Shown here piece after piece: positions 37,101-46,479 of a stretch of DNA of 64,000 bases (its first letter is position 1; each line of letters begins with the position of its first letter). Position numbers and translations under genes: made by a program. The notes beneath the pieces are model-generated. The model had not been told where the DNA came from, ran no database searches, and was given only the letters and a program-made list of their open reading frames with translations. Where the stretch lies: contig NC_088714.1 of assembly GCF_963576615.1 (NCBI RefSeq), positions 34,380,643 through 34,444,642 on the forward strand, written 5' to 3'. The stretch is from Watersipora subatra. Taxonomy: Eukaryota; Bryozoa; Gymnolaemata; Cheilostomatida; Watersiporidae.

Positions 37101-40100
37101 TCAAAAGGGAATGCCTTGAGTTAGACAGCAAAAATCTGTAGAAAATACCTTGAGTCATCATTTACTATTTGGGTGCAGCAGGTTTGTGTGATATTTTGAA
37201 TTAACTGTACTATGGCAACACGGGCATCTACAATTTCAAATGACGATCTTTAAATTGGTTGTTTTGATATTGATGAGTTTTCTGCTCCACAAACCACACA
37301 TATAAATAGACACCAAGCAATTTCCTTCATTCGGAATGACAATACCTAGTTTATCAGCTGAAGCTGATGAGGAGTTGTTTTATCTTAGCAAGATATCTAG
37401 CAATTAAAGTCGAGAATCTTAGAGAAGTGCTAGTAGTAAAGTAGTAAATAGTAAACAATTATCTACCTTCTGCTTCTCGAAGATTTGCGGTTTGTTGAAC
37501 TCTGACCAGAGATTACTGGAGATTTCCGGCCCGAAGCTTCGAATCTTTTTGTGTATGTACCTTGACCTCTTGACAGCGAGCTGGATGATTGAAACTACAA
37601 GCGATGGGAAGTTTTACACTTGTGCCACTAAGCTGCTATGAGTGCCTTGCAAAAATCAATCAGTGTCACTCATCTATGTCTCATTGACACACAGAGAAAG
37701 AATATCACCAGCCTGCGATCATCAATAGATTGATCCTATGAAAAGTATTACTTTGATAGTAATTCTTTGAACTCAGCTGATTGAAGAAAGTGATTATAAC
37801 CTTGAATAAACGTTATCGATTCCTTCTTCTATTAATATTGGAGTTATCTAATCCTGATGCTGTTTTCTTAAAAAACGTAATTTTTATAGATCAACCCAGT
37901 GTTGTTTCTTCACATTAACATTACTTTTTAGTCAACAGACAATGAGTATTAAGGAGGCACTGTTTTAATGGCTATTACTGATTGCAATTTCAAGAATGCA
38001 ACAATTCAGAAATTGGTAGCCAATCCAGTACAGTACTGTACAAGGTATAGTTCCCTGAATTGTTGCATACCTAAAGTCGTGTCAGTACTGTACAAGGTAT
38101 AGTTCCCTGAATTATTGCATACCTAAATTCGTGTTAGTACTGTACAAGGTATAGTTCCCTGAATCGTTGCATACCTAAAGTCGTGTCAGTACTGTACAAG
38201 GTACAGTTCCCTGAATTGTTGCATACCTAAAGTCGTGTTAGTACTGTACAATGTATAGTTCCCTGAATCGTTGCATACCTAAAGTCGTGTCAGTATTGTA
38301 CAAGGTATATTTCTCTGAATCGGCGCATACCTAAAGTTGTGCTGGTAACTGACACGATTTTAAGTATGCGCCGATTCAGAGGACTATACCTTGTACAGTA
38401 CTGACACAACTTTAGGGATGCGCCGATTCATGGAATTATAGCTGATTCAATACTAATACAACTTTACGTGCGCGGCAAATTCAAGCTGCTCCAATACCTA
38501 CACTAATGTAAATATGTACCAACGTAAAAGATTAGAACTGTTCTAATATATTAGAAATACATTAAAAATATATTAGAAATTTTAAAGCTGATTTAAAATT
38601 GATTACATTTTACTAATTCTGTTCAGTAGTTCCGCTGCATTAATTACAATTTCAAAAGATTTTTACATTTATTTTTTAATTTACACTATTATACATTATT
38701 ATATATTGTACTCACACCATGACGATTAAATTCTACACTTGGTGGCTGTTAAGATTTATGTATAAAATGCTGACAACATTTAGAGGTATTTTACCATCCA
38801 TAAACAACCGCTAAATAAGCTTAAATTAGTGAAACAAAAGGAGCAATTATGCAATGAGCAAAGATGTACCATATATCTATGAATCTATGTATCTATGTGT
38901 CTATGTATCTATGTATCTATGTGTCTATGTATCTATGTATCTACGTGTCTGTGTATGTGTGTATCTATGTATCTATGTATCTATGTATCTACGTATCTAC
39001 GTATCTACGTATCTACGTATCTACGTATCTATGTATCTATGTAACTATGTGTCTATGTACAGTCAAACATGGATAACTCGCCCACGGATAGCTCGAACAC
39101 ATGGTTAATTCGAACGGTTTCTTTGGTCCGTTCCCACGTAATGATAAATTGCTATAGATAACTCGAACTCAACACTGTTAACTCGAACTGTTTTTTGCCC
39201 AATGGCTACCGAAACGGTCGTTATTGCTTTAGAAAATCACTTTATTCCAAACCATAGAGGTAAACCTCAACTTTTCGTAATTCATAAGCATCGTTATTAC
39301 CACCATCGGCAAAATATTTTTGTCAATGACTTTTCTAAAGGTTTGGTGAAATTTGATTCATACCAAACATCCGCTTAGCGATCGCCCTTCGGAAGCGAGG
39401 TAAAGTGAGGTAATCTTTGCATAAACTTCAAGAAAAATCAGCAAAATTGATCGTGGGTAAAACGCTCAAAAAAAAAGATGGCTTTTCTTTTGAGCATTTC
39501 AACAACGATCAAGTTTTGCCAATGTCAATCTAAAAAACGTCCTGGCAATAACATCACCTCAAACAACAAACCAATCTCAAGTGATAGAAAAATCTCTATA
39601 CTTTTTGATAAAAACATTTTAAACTTTACATTAGAAGCATTTAATTTAAAACAAGCCATTTGTGCTTTTGATTTATATTATAGTCTGTATATATACTGAT
39701 GTGTTTTCTTTTGAGCATTTCAACAACAATCAAGTTTTGCCAATGTCAATCTAAAAAACGTCCTGGCAATAACATCACCTCAAACAACAAACCAATCTCA
39801 AGTGATAGAAAAATCTCTATAATTTTTGATAAAAATGTTTTAAACTTTACATTAGAAGCATTTAATTCGAAACAAGCCATTTGTGCTTTTGATTTATATT
39901 ATAGTTTGTATATGTACATGTATCTACTAATAAATAAGTAAATACATGGACTTGTGACAGTGCTCTGATAACTTGAACGCTCTGATAATTCGAACACTTT
40001 TGCTCGGTCCCGTGAAGTTCGAGTTATCCATGTTTGACTGTATCTATATATCTATATATGCCTATCTATATATCTATCTTCTATCTATACATATATTTCT

Positions 40101-41125
40101 CAAAATATGTCCGTATGTCGTATGTCTGTCTGCATTCCGGCTATAGCTATTATTAGAATAACTGCAGCTTGACAACAATGCTGATGCAATGTCATGGAGT
40201 ACGTCATTAGAAGCCTAGCAGCTTACTGCAATTTTCCATTGGCAATGTGCCAGGCCACTTGGCAATGGCCTGCCATTTGCTGGAGAGTTGCCTGCCAGCA
40301 AGTGGTAAGCAAAGCTCATCAGTTCTCATTGTTTATAAGCTGATTTTAATACCTGGGCAACGCCGGAAGGCACAGCTAGTATACCTATACACCTATATAT
40401 CTATATAACTAAAAATACTTTTAGACAAAATTAGCCCCGTGTTCTAGAAAAATCCCTAAGAACTAAGGCATAGCTGTTTATTTAAAACCTTAAACTAGTA
40501 TCTTGCAGAATGTATGTCTATGTTCACGGCAGAAATGATGATTAGATGTTATTAACATAGTCTATCTGAACTAAAATTGTTATTCATCATTAATTAGAAT
40601 TTGCTGCATTTACATTATAAAAACTGGAGAGCAATCAGTTGTCAAAATGCGCGACAAAAATTTCTTTCAAGAGTCCAAGTTACTCAGATGATTAGCTACT
40701 TAGATAGAAAACTGCAAATAAAAACTTCTTTGGTATTTTTTTCAGTCATTTTAAATTCTTATGAAAAAATTAATAAAGTAAATAACAAAGTGACAAATTT
40801 TGCTAACAAAAAGTAGTAAGTTTTACTAGTAACAGCAGAAGGTTTTCAATGTTTGGACCTTGGCAGCGTAATTTAACCTCTATTTGTCTACATTGACTAA
40901 CAGCAGACAATTTGGTAAGTAGACTACAACCAGGAATGTAGAAGGTGAGAAATATAATAGTACAAACAGAGTTTCCATTGGAGTAAGTTCCGCTGCCGTT
41001 GGGAGTAGCTGTGTTAGTCGTAGAGGAGCTTGACATTGAAGAGTTGGATGTTGAATTAGAATTGTGGGACTGTGAGTGCCTCTGACGGTTGGGCTTCCAA
41101 TCATTGCGCAACGATGAGTTGTACA
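25058..41125 (-). CDS. TACC: TACC family coiled-coil protein gene (8 clear exons plus 1 probable)
   Basis: Minus-strand exons 40968-41125 (probable), 37467-37594, 33022-33127, 31938-32195, 29877-30023, 29078-29197, 28495-28740, 25617-25772 and 25058-25147 join in one frame, about 469 residues with the probable exon. The last five exons (about 252 residues) form one long charged heptad region with the TACC signature VEKSFTELHKRYDKLREALQ. That length is close to the C. elegans TAC-1 protein. TACC proteins bind XMAP215/ch-TOG and concentrate at centrosomes, spindles and plus ends. The N-terminal half is Ser/Arg-rich and not conserved in the family. The true start codon is not settled. All junctions from 32195 onward are phase 0, so exon skipping there would preserve frame. 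Confidence 0.88.
25617..25772 (-). CDS. TACC: TACC exon: distal coiled coil
   Basis: Fifty-two codons opening KLRTESQEKLSKAAGEVEKA and ending VNQQLQQK. It is colinear with the HAEEKLxxANEEIAQVRSKAQ region of vertebrate TACCs, with heptad Leu/Met spacing throughout. Splice borders on the minus strand are TTTTACAG and AAG/GTAAGC. Confidence 0.92.
26298..27420 (+). mobile_element. pogo-like TIR element, copy 1
   Basis: Termini CAGTCAAACATGGATAACTC and the inverted equivalent ending GTTTGACTG, flanked by TA. Subterminal DNA repeats the words ATAACTCGAAC and ATTCGAAC. The interior near 27080-27300 is shared with the other copies; its open frame is not protein-like. It carries a 120-base hairpin insertion at 26621-26740 that the other copies lack. 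It lies in the TACC intron 25773-28494. Confidence 0.75.
26621..26740. mobile_element. foldback/hairpin insertion nested in the pogo-like element
   Basis: Arms of about 55 bases: CACGGGCTTGCCGGGTCACG at the left end and CACGGGCTAGCCAGGTCACG as reverse complement of the right end. They are near-identical up to a 10-base loop. Flanking ATGAATAG and ACGAATAG may be a decayed 8-bp target duplication. Confidence 0.65.
27697..28058. repeat. 15-bp minisatellite, about 24 copies
   Basis: Unit TACTATATTACTACC with a few variants (ATCACTACC, ATGTTACTGCC). Both strands are open through most of the array because the unit is five codons, so the apparent PTILL and VGSNI peptides are not genes. Confidence 0.95.
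28495..28740 (-). CDS. TACC: TACC exon: signature VEKSF coiled-coil segment
   Basis: Eighty-two codons with SPEIITSLRAERDQYADDLH, QVEKSFTELHKRYDKLREAL and QSQRRNDERLKEELADAK. The motif VEKSFxxLHxRYxKL is the most conserved part of the TACC domain and is what identifies the gene. Borders are TTTTTATAG and GAT/GTAAGT. Confidence 0.95.
28741..29077 (-). other. TACC intron
   Basis: Short intron between coiled-coil exons; nothing recognisable. Confidence 0.6.
29078..29197 (-). CDS. TACC: TACC exon: coiled coil
   Basis: Forty codons, phase 0-0: LQASKSELSNSQKLVMELRQ, RCNDMAAEYDKSMTELLNDK. Charged with regular hydrophobic spacing. Borders on the minus strand are TAATTTTAG and AAG/GTAATT. Its placement just before the VEKSF exon matches the proximal part of the TACC domain. 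Confidence 0.9.
29302..29484. mobile_element. 183-bp MITE with short TIRs
   Basis: Ends ACCTGTCAAC and GTTGGCAGGT are near-perfect inverted repeats. Just inside is CATGCATTGGGCGTGAGACT, a motif I know from dispersed repeats of many animals (CTCACGCATTGGGCGTGAG). Flanking GCCAGGCA on both sides may be a target duplication. It sits within the TACC intron 29198-29876. Confidence 0.6.
29877..30023 (-). CDS. TACC: TACC exon: start of coiled-coil domain
   Basis: Forty-nine codons, phase 0-0: NGMSSTGRDRLYSAEEVDKI, RAQYNQEIQEIKLDYQSRIL, AKDREWDKR. The coiled coil begins about residue 14 of the exon. The acceptor is CTCTCTAG and the donor AGG/GTACGT. The internal ATG (third codon) could start a short coiled-coil-only isoform, as in TAC-1, but nothing here shows a promoter for it. 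Confidence 0.88.
30330..30645. repeat. 51-bp minisatellite, about 6 copies
   Basis: Unit contains GTAAGCATTATATCAGCACT and AGCAGTACTACATGAGTGCA. A looser family of ACTAATGCATTACTCATT words precedes it from about 30145. In the TACC intron 30024-31937. Confidence 0.9.
31185..31415. repeat. 18-bp minisatellite, about 12 copies
   Basis: Unit ACTAGCCGATCATAGACT, nearly uniform in the centre and diverged at both edges (CTGATCATAGG, CTGATCACAGG). In the same TACC intron as the 51-bp array. Confidence 0.93.
31938..32195 (-). CDS. TACC: TACC exon: Ser/Arg/Gly-rich region
   Basis: Eighty-six codons, phase 0-0: SGDSVSTTGTRSGYNRSTS, then MDRYTGGTDYRRLSSSVDYS and MDLGKERLDSGGGEDMSSR, ending SNIYQ. Disordered in appearance. 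A second GT (TCG/GTAAGT) lies 12 bases inside the 5' edge and looks like a strong donor; using it would leave a 12-base microexon, so I treat it as a decoy. Borders are TTGTCTGTAG and CAG/GTAATT. Confidence 0.85.
32196..33021 (-). other. TACC intron
   Basis: No exon or repeat recognised. Confidence 0.55.
33022..33127 (-). CDS. TACC: TACC exon: N-terminal region
   Basis: One base completing a Ser codon plus 35 codons: DSSEGRMHPAARALNKRASS, AERMYPVRSIQQLTQ. Borders on the minus strand are GTTTTGACAG and CAG/GTCAGG. The phase fits both neighbours. No recognised motif. Confidence 0.82.
34107..35385. repeat. 12-bp minisatellite, about 106 copies, A-box-like
   Basis: Unit TAGCGGTTAGTC, with a C variant (TAGCGGTTAGCC) in runs and rare TT variants at the right end. 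Read across the unit boundary it gives TAGCCTAGCGGTTAG, close to the Pol III A box of tRNA genes (for example TGGTCTAGTGGTTAG in tRNA-Glu). Twelve bases is four codons, so every frame stays open or closed throughout; the LAVS and LTAR repeats are not genes. It lies in the TACC intron 33128-37466. Confidence 0.97.
35366..35425 (+). repeat. tRNA-like promoter remnant (A box in array edge, B box downstream)
   Basis: The last 12-mer supplies an A-box-like TAGCGGTTAGCCTAG, and AGTTCAATTTC at 35410-35420 resembles the B box GGTTCGAnTCC. The spacing of about 45 bases is normal for tRNA promoters. No acceptor stem can be drawn, so this would be a SINE head rather than a tRNA gene. Confidence 0.4.
35655..36056 (-). 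mobile_element. SINE-like dispersed element, unit 1
   Basis: On the minus strand it begins near TAGCCGGTGTTGCCCGAG, runs through ATCAGCTTATAAACAAT, and contains a tRNA-like core: A-box-like TGGCTAAATTGG (35802-35813) and B box GAGTTCAAATC (35770-35780). The same plan follows in the adjoining unit. Copies without the tRNA part lie near 40090-40385 and at the window end. Confidence 0.6.
36057..36449 (-). mobile_element. SINE-like dispersed element, unit 2
   Basis: A second, diverged unit in the same orientation. A-box-like TAGCTCTATTGGTAAGG lies at 36181-36197 and B-box-like GAGATCAAATCC at 36143-36154 (minus strand). It shares the TTATAAACAATGG and CCGGCGTTGC words with unit 1. Divergence from unit 1 indicates age or separate insertion. 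Confidence 0.55.
37467..37594 (-). CDS. TACC: TACC exon: Ser/Arg-rich N-terminal region
   Basis: Forty-two codons plus two bases: FQSSSSLSRGQGTYTKRFEA, SGRKSPVISGQSSTNRKSSR, SR and a split Ser. Borders are GCTTGTAG and GAAG/GTAGAT. Linked to the next exon only by phase (AG plus T) and composition. A 4.3-kb intron with tandem repeats separates them. Confidence 0.75.
38031..38450. repeat. 52-bp tandem repeat, about 6 copies, ending in an inverted copy
   Basis: The unit contains GTACTGTACAAGGTATAGTT and GCATACCTAAAGTCGTGT. After the sixth copy the orientation flips: from about 38345 the reverse complement follows (GACACGATTTTAAGTATGCG, then CTATACCTTGTACAGTACTG). A palindrome of about 60-base arms is therefore centred near 38345. 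In the TACC intron or 5' region (37595-40967). Confidence 0.88.
38874..39059. repeat. TCTATGTA microsatellite, left part
   Basis: Repeats of TATCTATG/TGTCTATG with ACG variants. TCTATA-type repeats resume at 40041-40090, on the other side of the inserted pogo-like element. Confidence 0.9.
39060..40040 (+). mobile_element. pogo-like TIR element, copy 2
   Basis: The same termini as copy 1 (CAGTCAAACATGGATAACTC ... GTTTGACTG), TA-flanked, inside a TCTA microsatellite. A segment of 221 bases from 39478 is tandemly duplicated from 39699. The hairpin of copy 1 is absent, and sequence around 39360-39400 differs. Confidence 0.78.
40090..40385 (-). mobile_element. SINE-like dispersed element, partial copy
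   Basis: Matches the ends of the units at 35655-36449 (minus strand CTAGCTGTGCC, CCGGCGTTGCCCAGG, ATCAGCTTATAAACAATGAG) but lacks their tRNA-like core. Confidence 0.5.
40968..41125 (-). CDS. TACC: probable upstream TACC exon (Ser/Asn-rich)
   Basis: Reads VYNSSLRNDWKPNRQRHSQS, HNSNSTSNSSMSSSSTTNTA, TPNGSGTYSNGNS. The minus-strand acceptor GCTTTTTCTCCTTCAG at its edge is strong. The 3' donor TCT/GTTTGT is weak but gives phase 0, as the next exon needs. An alternative is a first exon: an in-frame ATG at 41147 (MSAFSPSVYN) directly follows an in-frame TAA and reads through the same sequence. The link to TACC is inferred from strand, phase and composition. Confidence 0.45.
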
Positions 41126-41234
41126 CTGAAGGAGAAAAAGCTGACATTTACCATGCCATTAATAAGGGAGTTCTCTTCTCTTTCCATTTAAACTTGGCGA
41201 ACGTAAAGACGCATTTAGAACCATCAATAAAACA

Positions 41235-42164
41235 AACTTGTACAGGTGCATAATGTACTTGCACAGGTGCATACTATACTTGTACAGGTGCATACTGTAC
41301 TGGTACAGGTGCATACTGTACTTGTACATGTGCATGCTGTACTTGTACAGGTGCATAATGTACTTGCACAGGTGCATACTGTACTTGTACAGGTGCATAC
41401 TGTACTGGTACAGGTGCATACTGTACTTGTACAGGTGCATACTGTACTTGTACAGGTGCATACTGTACTTGCACAGGTGCATACTGTACTTGTACAGGTG
41501 CATACTGTACTGGTACAGGTGCATACTGTACTTGTACAGGTGCATGCTGTAATTGTACAGGTGCATAATGTACTTGTACAGGTGCATACTGTACTTGTAC
41601 AGGTGCATACTGTACTTGTACAGGTGCATACTGTACTTGCACAGGTGCATACTGTACTTGTACAGGTGCATAATGTACTTGTACAGGTGCATACTGTACT
41701 TGAACAGGTGCATAATGTACTTGTACAGGTGCATACTGTACTTGTACAGGTGCATGCTGTACTTGTACAGGTGCATACTGTAATTGTACAGGTGCATAAT
41801 GTACTTGTACAGGTGCATAATGTACTTGTACAGGTGCATAATGTACTTGTACAGGTGCATAATGTACTTGTACAGGTGCATAATGTACTTGTACAGGTGC
41901 ATAATGTACTTGTACAGGTGCATACTGTACTTGTACAGGTGCATACTGTACTTGTACAGGTGCATACTGTACTTGTACAGGTGCATGCTGTACTTGTACA
42001 GGTGCATAATGTACTTGTACAGGTGCATACTGTACTTGTACAGGTGCATACTGTACTTGTACAGGTGCATAATGTACTTGTACAGGTGCATACTGTACTT
42101 GTACAGGTGCATAATGTACTTGTACAGGTGCATGCTGTACTTGTACAGTTTGCATACTGTACTT
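41235..42164. repeat. 21-bp minisatellite, about 43 copies
   Basis: Unit CTTGTACAGGTGCATACTGT plus A, with the main variant position T/A (CATACTG versus CATAATG). TGTACAGGTGCA recurs in every copy. The unit is seven codons, which yields long frames on both strands (MHLYKYS, YAPVQVQ, and others); none is a gene. It lies just upstream of the probable first TACC exon. Confidence 0.97.
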
Positions 42165-43329
42165 GAGAAAGCTTACAAACAATATGAGAGTTTCTTCTCG
42201 TTTTATTAAAACTTTCTGTCCAACTATCTTTAAAGTTGCCTTCAAACTCACCAAGGAAACATGAGTTGGCAATATTGGGAAATTGTGACGCTGAAGGATA
42301 AAAACTTCAGCAGGGTAATTGTAAGTTCTCAATACAACGGTGGAGAGGAGTTTGAGAAAGACAAAGGACAACATCTATGGCACACATGACAGTGATTGCT
42401 CTGGATATAAATGTTTTAGTGCAGTGATAAGAAATCTAAGGTTTTATGTGGTGAAAGTTAATGAAGAAGGGATGAACAAGCTCGATTTGTCTCTACAGAT
42501 GAGAAGCTGCTGAAAAATAAGATTAGGTTACAAAACTGGAAATGTTGGATAATGTTTCTTCGTAAAACTAATTGGTGGTTCAGTGAATGAATTGTGGATA
42601 TATAAAAAGCAAGTTTCATTACTAAATATGAAATTAAAAACTGGCCTCTTAACAACGAAAAGGCAGAAAACTCTGGTTGTAACAAATTTTTGTTGCCTTG
42701 CTGTTTGTCTAATTTTACATAAATAGTTGTTCAAACTAATACTTTTAACATAGTTTGAACTAAGAAAAGGTTGTAAGTTTGTCGTGTGAAACAGCATATG
42801 AACGGTATAGTATTGGCAGCATTAGTATAAAATCCTTAGCATTAATTTTGTCTTGTTGTAGTTCCCTGTGAACAAAGTTAGATCGATAATGTTTAAAATT
42901 TGCTGCCGCAACATTTGTAAGCTGTTCTGATATCATTTTACATTCAATAACATTAAATGAGTTTCAGAGGACAACAGTTGATTATAACAATTGTTGATAT
43001 CAAATAACTAATTACCTCGCAACAAAAGCCCATAGTTTTCACGCAGCAAGCATAAATGAGCTTTTTCTAGAATGCACTGCAAATCTCGGCTCACATGGCT
43101 GCTAACCCTAAGCTATTATAATGTATTATTAGCATTGCATTCAAGTATGACAACTATACACTGGGAACTATCTTATTAGAATAAACGTAATAATGTTATT
43201 AGGATAATGCAAAAGGCGTTATTAGGATAACTTACAGGCATTTTCTTTGAATATGAGCCAAGTGTGTAATAAGTTACATGAGTGACTTTATAATGCAAGT
43301 AGTCTTGACGTCCAATTTTAATGTAATAT

Positions 43330-43505
43330 TGGAATTTGACTGCTATTGCTGGGTAACATCTTGTAATATAACTGCTATAGGTGGATAAAAGCTTGTAATA
43401 TAACTGCTATTGGTGAGTAACATCTTGTAATATAACTGCTATAGGTGGGTAACAGCTTGTAATATAACTGCTATTGGTGGGTAACAGCTTGTAATATAAC
43501 TGCTT
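43330..43505. repeat. 32-bp tandem repeat, about 5 copies
   Basis: Unit contains TAATATAACTGCTATTGG and GGGTAACAGCTTG. Between 42.2 and 43.3 kb nothing else is recognisable. Confidence 0.88.
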
Positions 43506-43691
43506 GAGATGCTTTTTAGAACTAAAACTAGTTGTATGTATAACAATTAATAATAATTGATATTATTAGACTATTTTTATACTATATATTTCTTTTTCGT
43601 TACATGTCAAAAAAAATGAAAAGGCAGAAATCAGGAATTATTGAGTGAGTTGAACAAACGTTTTATAAAGTCGGTAGTATAATAGTATTGT

Positions 43692-46058
43692 GGAGGAGTT
43701 GAACTGGGGTATTGGAGGTTGTAGTAACAGAGGAGTTGAACTAAGGTATTGGAGGTTGTAGTAACAGAGGAGTTTAACTAGGGTATTGGAGGTTGTAGTA
43801 ACAGAGGAGTTGAACTGGGGTATTGGAGGTTGTAGTAACAGAGGAGTTTAACTAGGGTATTGGAGGTTGTAGTAACAGAGGAGTTGAACTGGGGTATTGG
43901 AGGTTGTAGTAACAGAGGAGTTTAACTAGGGTATTGGAGGTTGTAGTAATAGAGGAGTTTAACTAGGGTATTGGAGGTTGTAGTAATAGAGGAGTTTAAC
44001 TAGGGTATTGGAGGTTGTAGTAACAGAGGAGTTGAACTGGGGTATTGGAGGTTGTAGTAACAGAGGAGTTTAACTAGGGTATTGGAGGTTGTAGTAACAG
44101 AGGAGTTGAACTGAGGTATTGGAGGTTGTAGTAACAGAGGAGTTTAACTAGGGTATTGGAGGTTGTAGTAACAGAGGAGTTGAACTGGGGTATTGGAGGT
44201 TGTAGTAACAGAGGAGTTTAACTAGGGTATTGGAGGTTGTAGTAACAGAGGAGTTGAACTGGGGTATTGGAGGTTGTAGTAACAGAGGAGTTTAACTAGG
44301 GTATTGGAGGTTGTAGTAATAGAGGAGTTTAACTAGGGTATTGGAGGTTGTAGTAACAGAGGAGTTGAACTGGGGTATTGGAGGTTGTAGTAACAGAGGA
44401 GTTTAACTAGGGTATTGGAGGTTGTAGTAACAGAGGAGTTGAACTGGGGTATTGGAGGTTGTAGTAACAGAGGAGTTTAACTAGGGTATTGGAGGTTGTA
44501 GTAACAGAGGAGTTGAACTGGGGTATTGGAGGTTGTAGTAACAGAGGAGTTTAACTAGGGTATTGGAGGTTGTAGTAACAGAGGAGTTGAACTGGGGTAT
44601 TGGAGGTTGTAGTAACAGAGGAGTTGAACTGGGGTATTGGAGGTTGTAGTAACAGAGGAGTTTAACTAGGGTATTGGAGGTTGTAGTAACAGAGGAGTTG
44701 AACTGGGGTATTGGAGGTTGTAGTAACAGAGGAGTTTAACTAGGGTATTGGAGGTTGTAGTAACAGAGGAGTTGAACTGGGGTATTGGAGGTTGTAGTAA
44801 CAGAGGAGTTGAACTGGGGTATTGGAGGTTGTAGTAACAGAGGAGTTTAACTAGGGTATTGGAGGTTGTAGTAACAGAGGAGTTGAACTGGGGTATTGGA
44901 GGTTGTAGTAACAGAGGAGTTGAACTAGGGTATTGGAGGTTGTAGTAACAGAGGAGTTGAACTGGGGTATTGGAGGTTGTAGTAACAGAGGAGTTGAACT
45001 GGGGTATTGTAGGTTGTAGTAACAGAGGAGTTGAACTAGGGTATTGGAGGTTGTAGTAACAGAGGAGTTGAACTAGGTTATTGGAGGTTGTAGTAATAGA
45101 GGAGTTTAACTAGGGTATTGGAGGTTGTAGTAACAGAGGAGTTGAAGGGTATTGGAGGTTGTAGTAACAGAGGAGTTGAACTAGGGTATTGGAGGTTGTA
45201 GTAACAGAGGAGTTGAACTAGGTTATTGGAGGTTGTAGTAATAGAGGAGTTTAACTAGGGTATTGGAGGTTGTAGTAACAGAGGAGTTGAACTAGGGTAT
45301 TGGAGGTTGTAGTAACAGAGGAGTTTAACTAGGGTATTGGAGGTTGTAGTAACAGAGGAGTTTAACTAGGGTATTGGAGGTTGTAGTAACAGAGGAGTTG
45401 AACTAGGTTATTGGAGGTTGTAGTAACAGAGGAGTTGAACTAGGTTATTGGAGGTTGTAGTAATAGAGGAGTTTAACTAGGGTATTGGAGGTTGTAGTAA
45501 CAGAGGAGTTGAACTAGGGTATTGGAGGTTGTAGTAACAGAGGAGTTTAACTAGGGTATTGGAGGTTGTAGTAACAGAGGAGTTTAACTAGGGTATTGGA
45601 GGTTGTAGTAACAGAGGAGTTGAACTAGGTTATTGGAGGTTGTAGTAATAGAGGAGTTTAACTAGGGTATTGGAGGTTGTAGTAACAGAGGAGTTGAACT
45701 AGGGTATTGGAGGTTGTAGTAACAGAGGAGTTGAACTAGGGTATTGGAGGTTGTAGTAACAGAGGAGTTTAACTAGGGTATTGGAGGTTGTAGTAACAGA
45801 GGAGTTTAACTAGGGTATTGGAGGTTGTAGTAACAGAGGAGTTGAACTAGGTTATTGGAGGTTGTAGTAATAGAGGAGTTTAACTAGGGTATTGGAGGTT
45901 GTAGTAACAGAGGAGTTGAACTGGGGTATTGGAGGTTGTAGTAACAGAGGAGTTTAACTAGGGTATTGGAGGTTGTAGTAACAGAGGAGTTTAACTAGGG
46001 TATTGGAGGTTGTAGTAACAGAGGAGTTGAACTAGGGTATTGGAGGTTGTAGTAACAG
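43692..46058. repeat. 37-bp minisatellite, about 64 copies, with higher-order structure
   Basis: Unit contains GAGGAGTTGAACTGGGGTAT and TGGAGGTTGTAGTAACA. Two variants alternate over much of the left half: GAGTTGAACTGGGG and GAGTTTAACTAGGG, giving a 74-bp dimer. From about 45.0 kb a GAACTAGGTTATT / AATAGAGGAG variant set recurs in longer blocks. One unit near 45147 is shortened. Confidence 0.97.
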
Positions 46059-46479
46059 AAAGTTCATAAACTGAAACACATGATGATGAATGATGTATGT
46101 TGGTGTCAAAGAAAAGAAAATGATGTTTGTAATATACATGTATGTGGAATGATAATTATAAGTATTCTGCGCTTAGCTTATGCAGTATTTGAAACTTGTA
46201 ACACGAATGCGGAAATGAGCAAGTTTGGGATAAGGCAATACTTTCGACGATTTTGTGCTGTGATTAAAGGAAGTGTGGAGAGCCGGAATACGTGATCGGT
46301 AGTAGACAAGTCTTAAAATAGGTTTCTGTAAGAGAAATATCTTTTTCTAAACGATCGTCAAGAGTTGTTTTAAATAAAATCAAAACCAGCAATGAATAAT
46401 TCATAGATAAGCCACTGATTTCTGCCTCCAACGTAACTTTTTCTATTAAGAATCACGTTTAAGATGAAACGTGCACCTG

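Noticed and set aside
41159..42374. Several 300-codon frames over the 21-bp array
   Set aside because: Three or more frames on both strands are open at once, as a seven-codon unit predicts. No splice or homology support.
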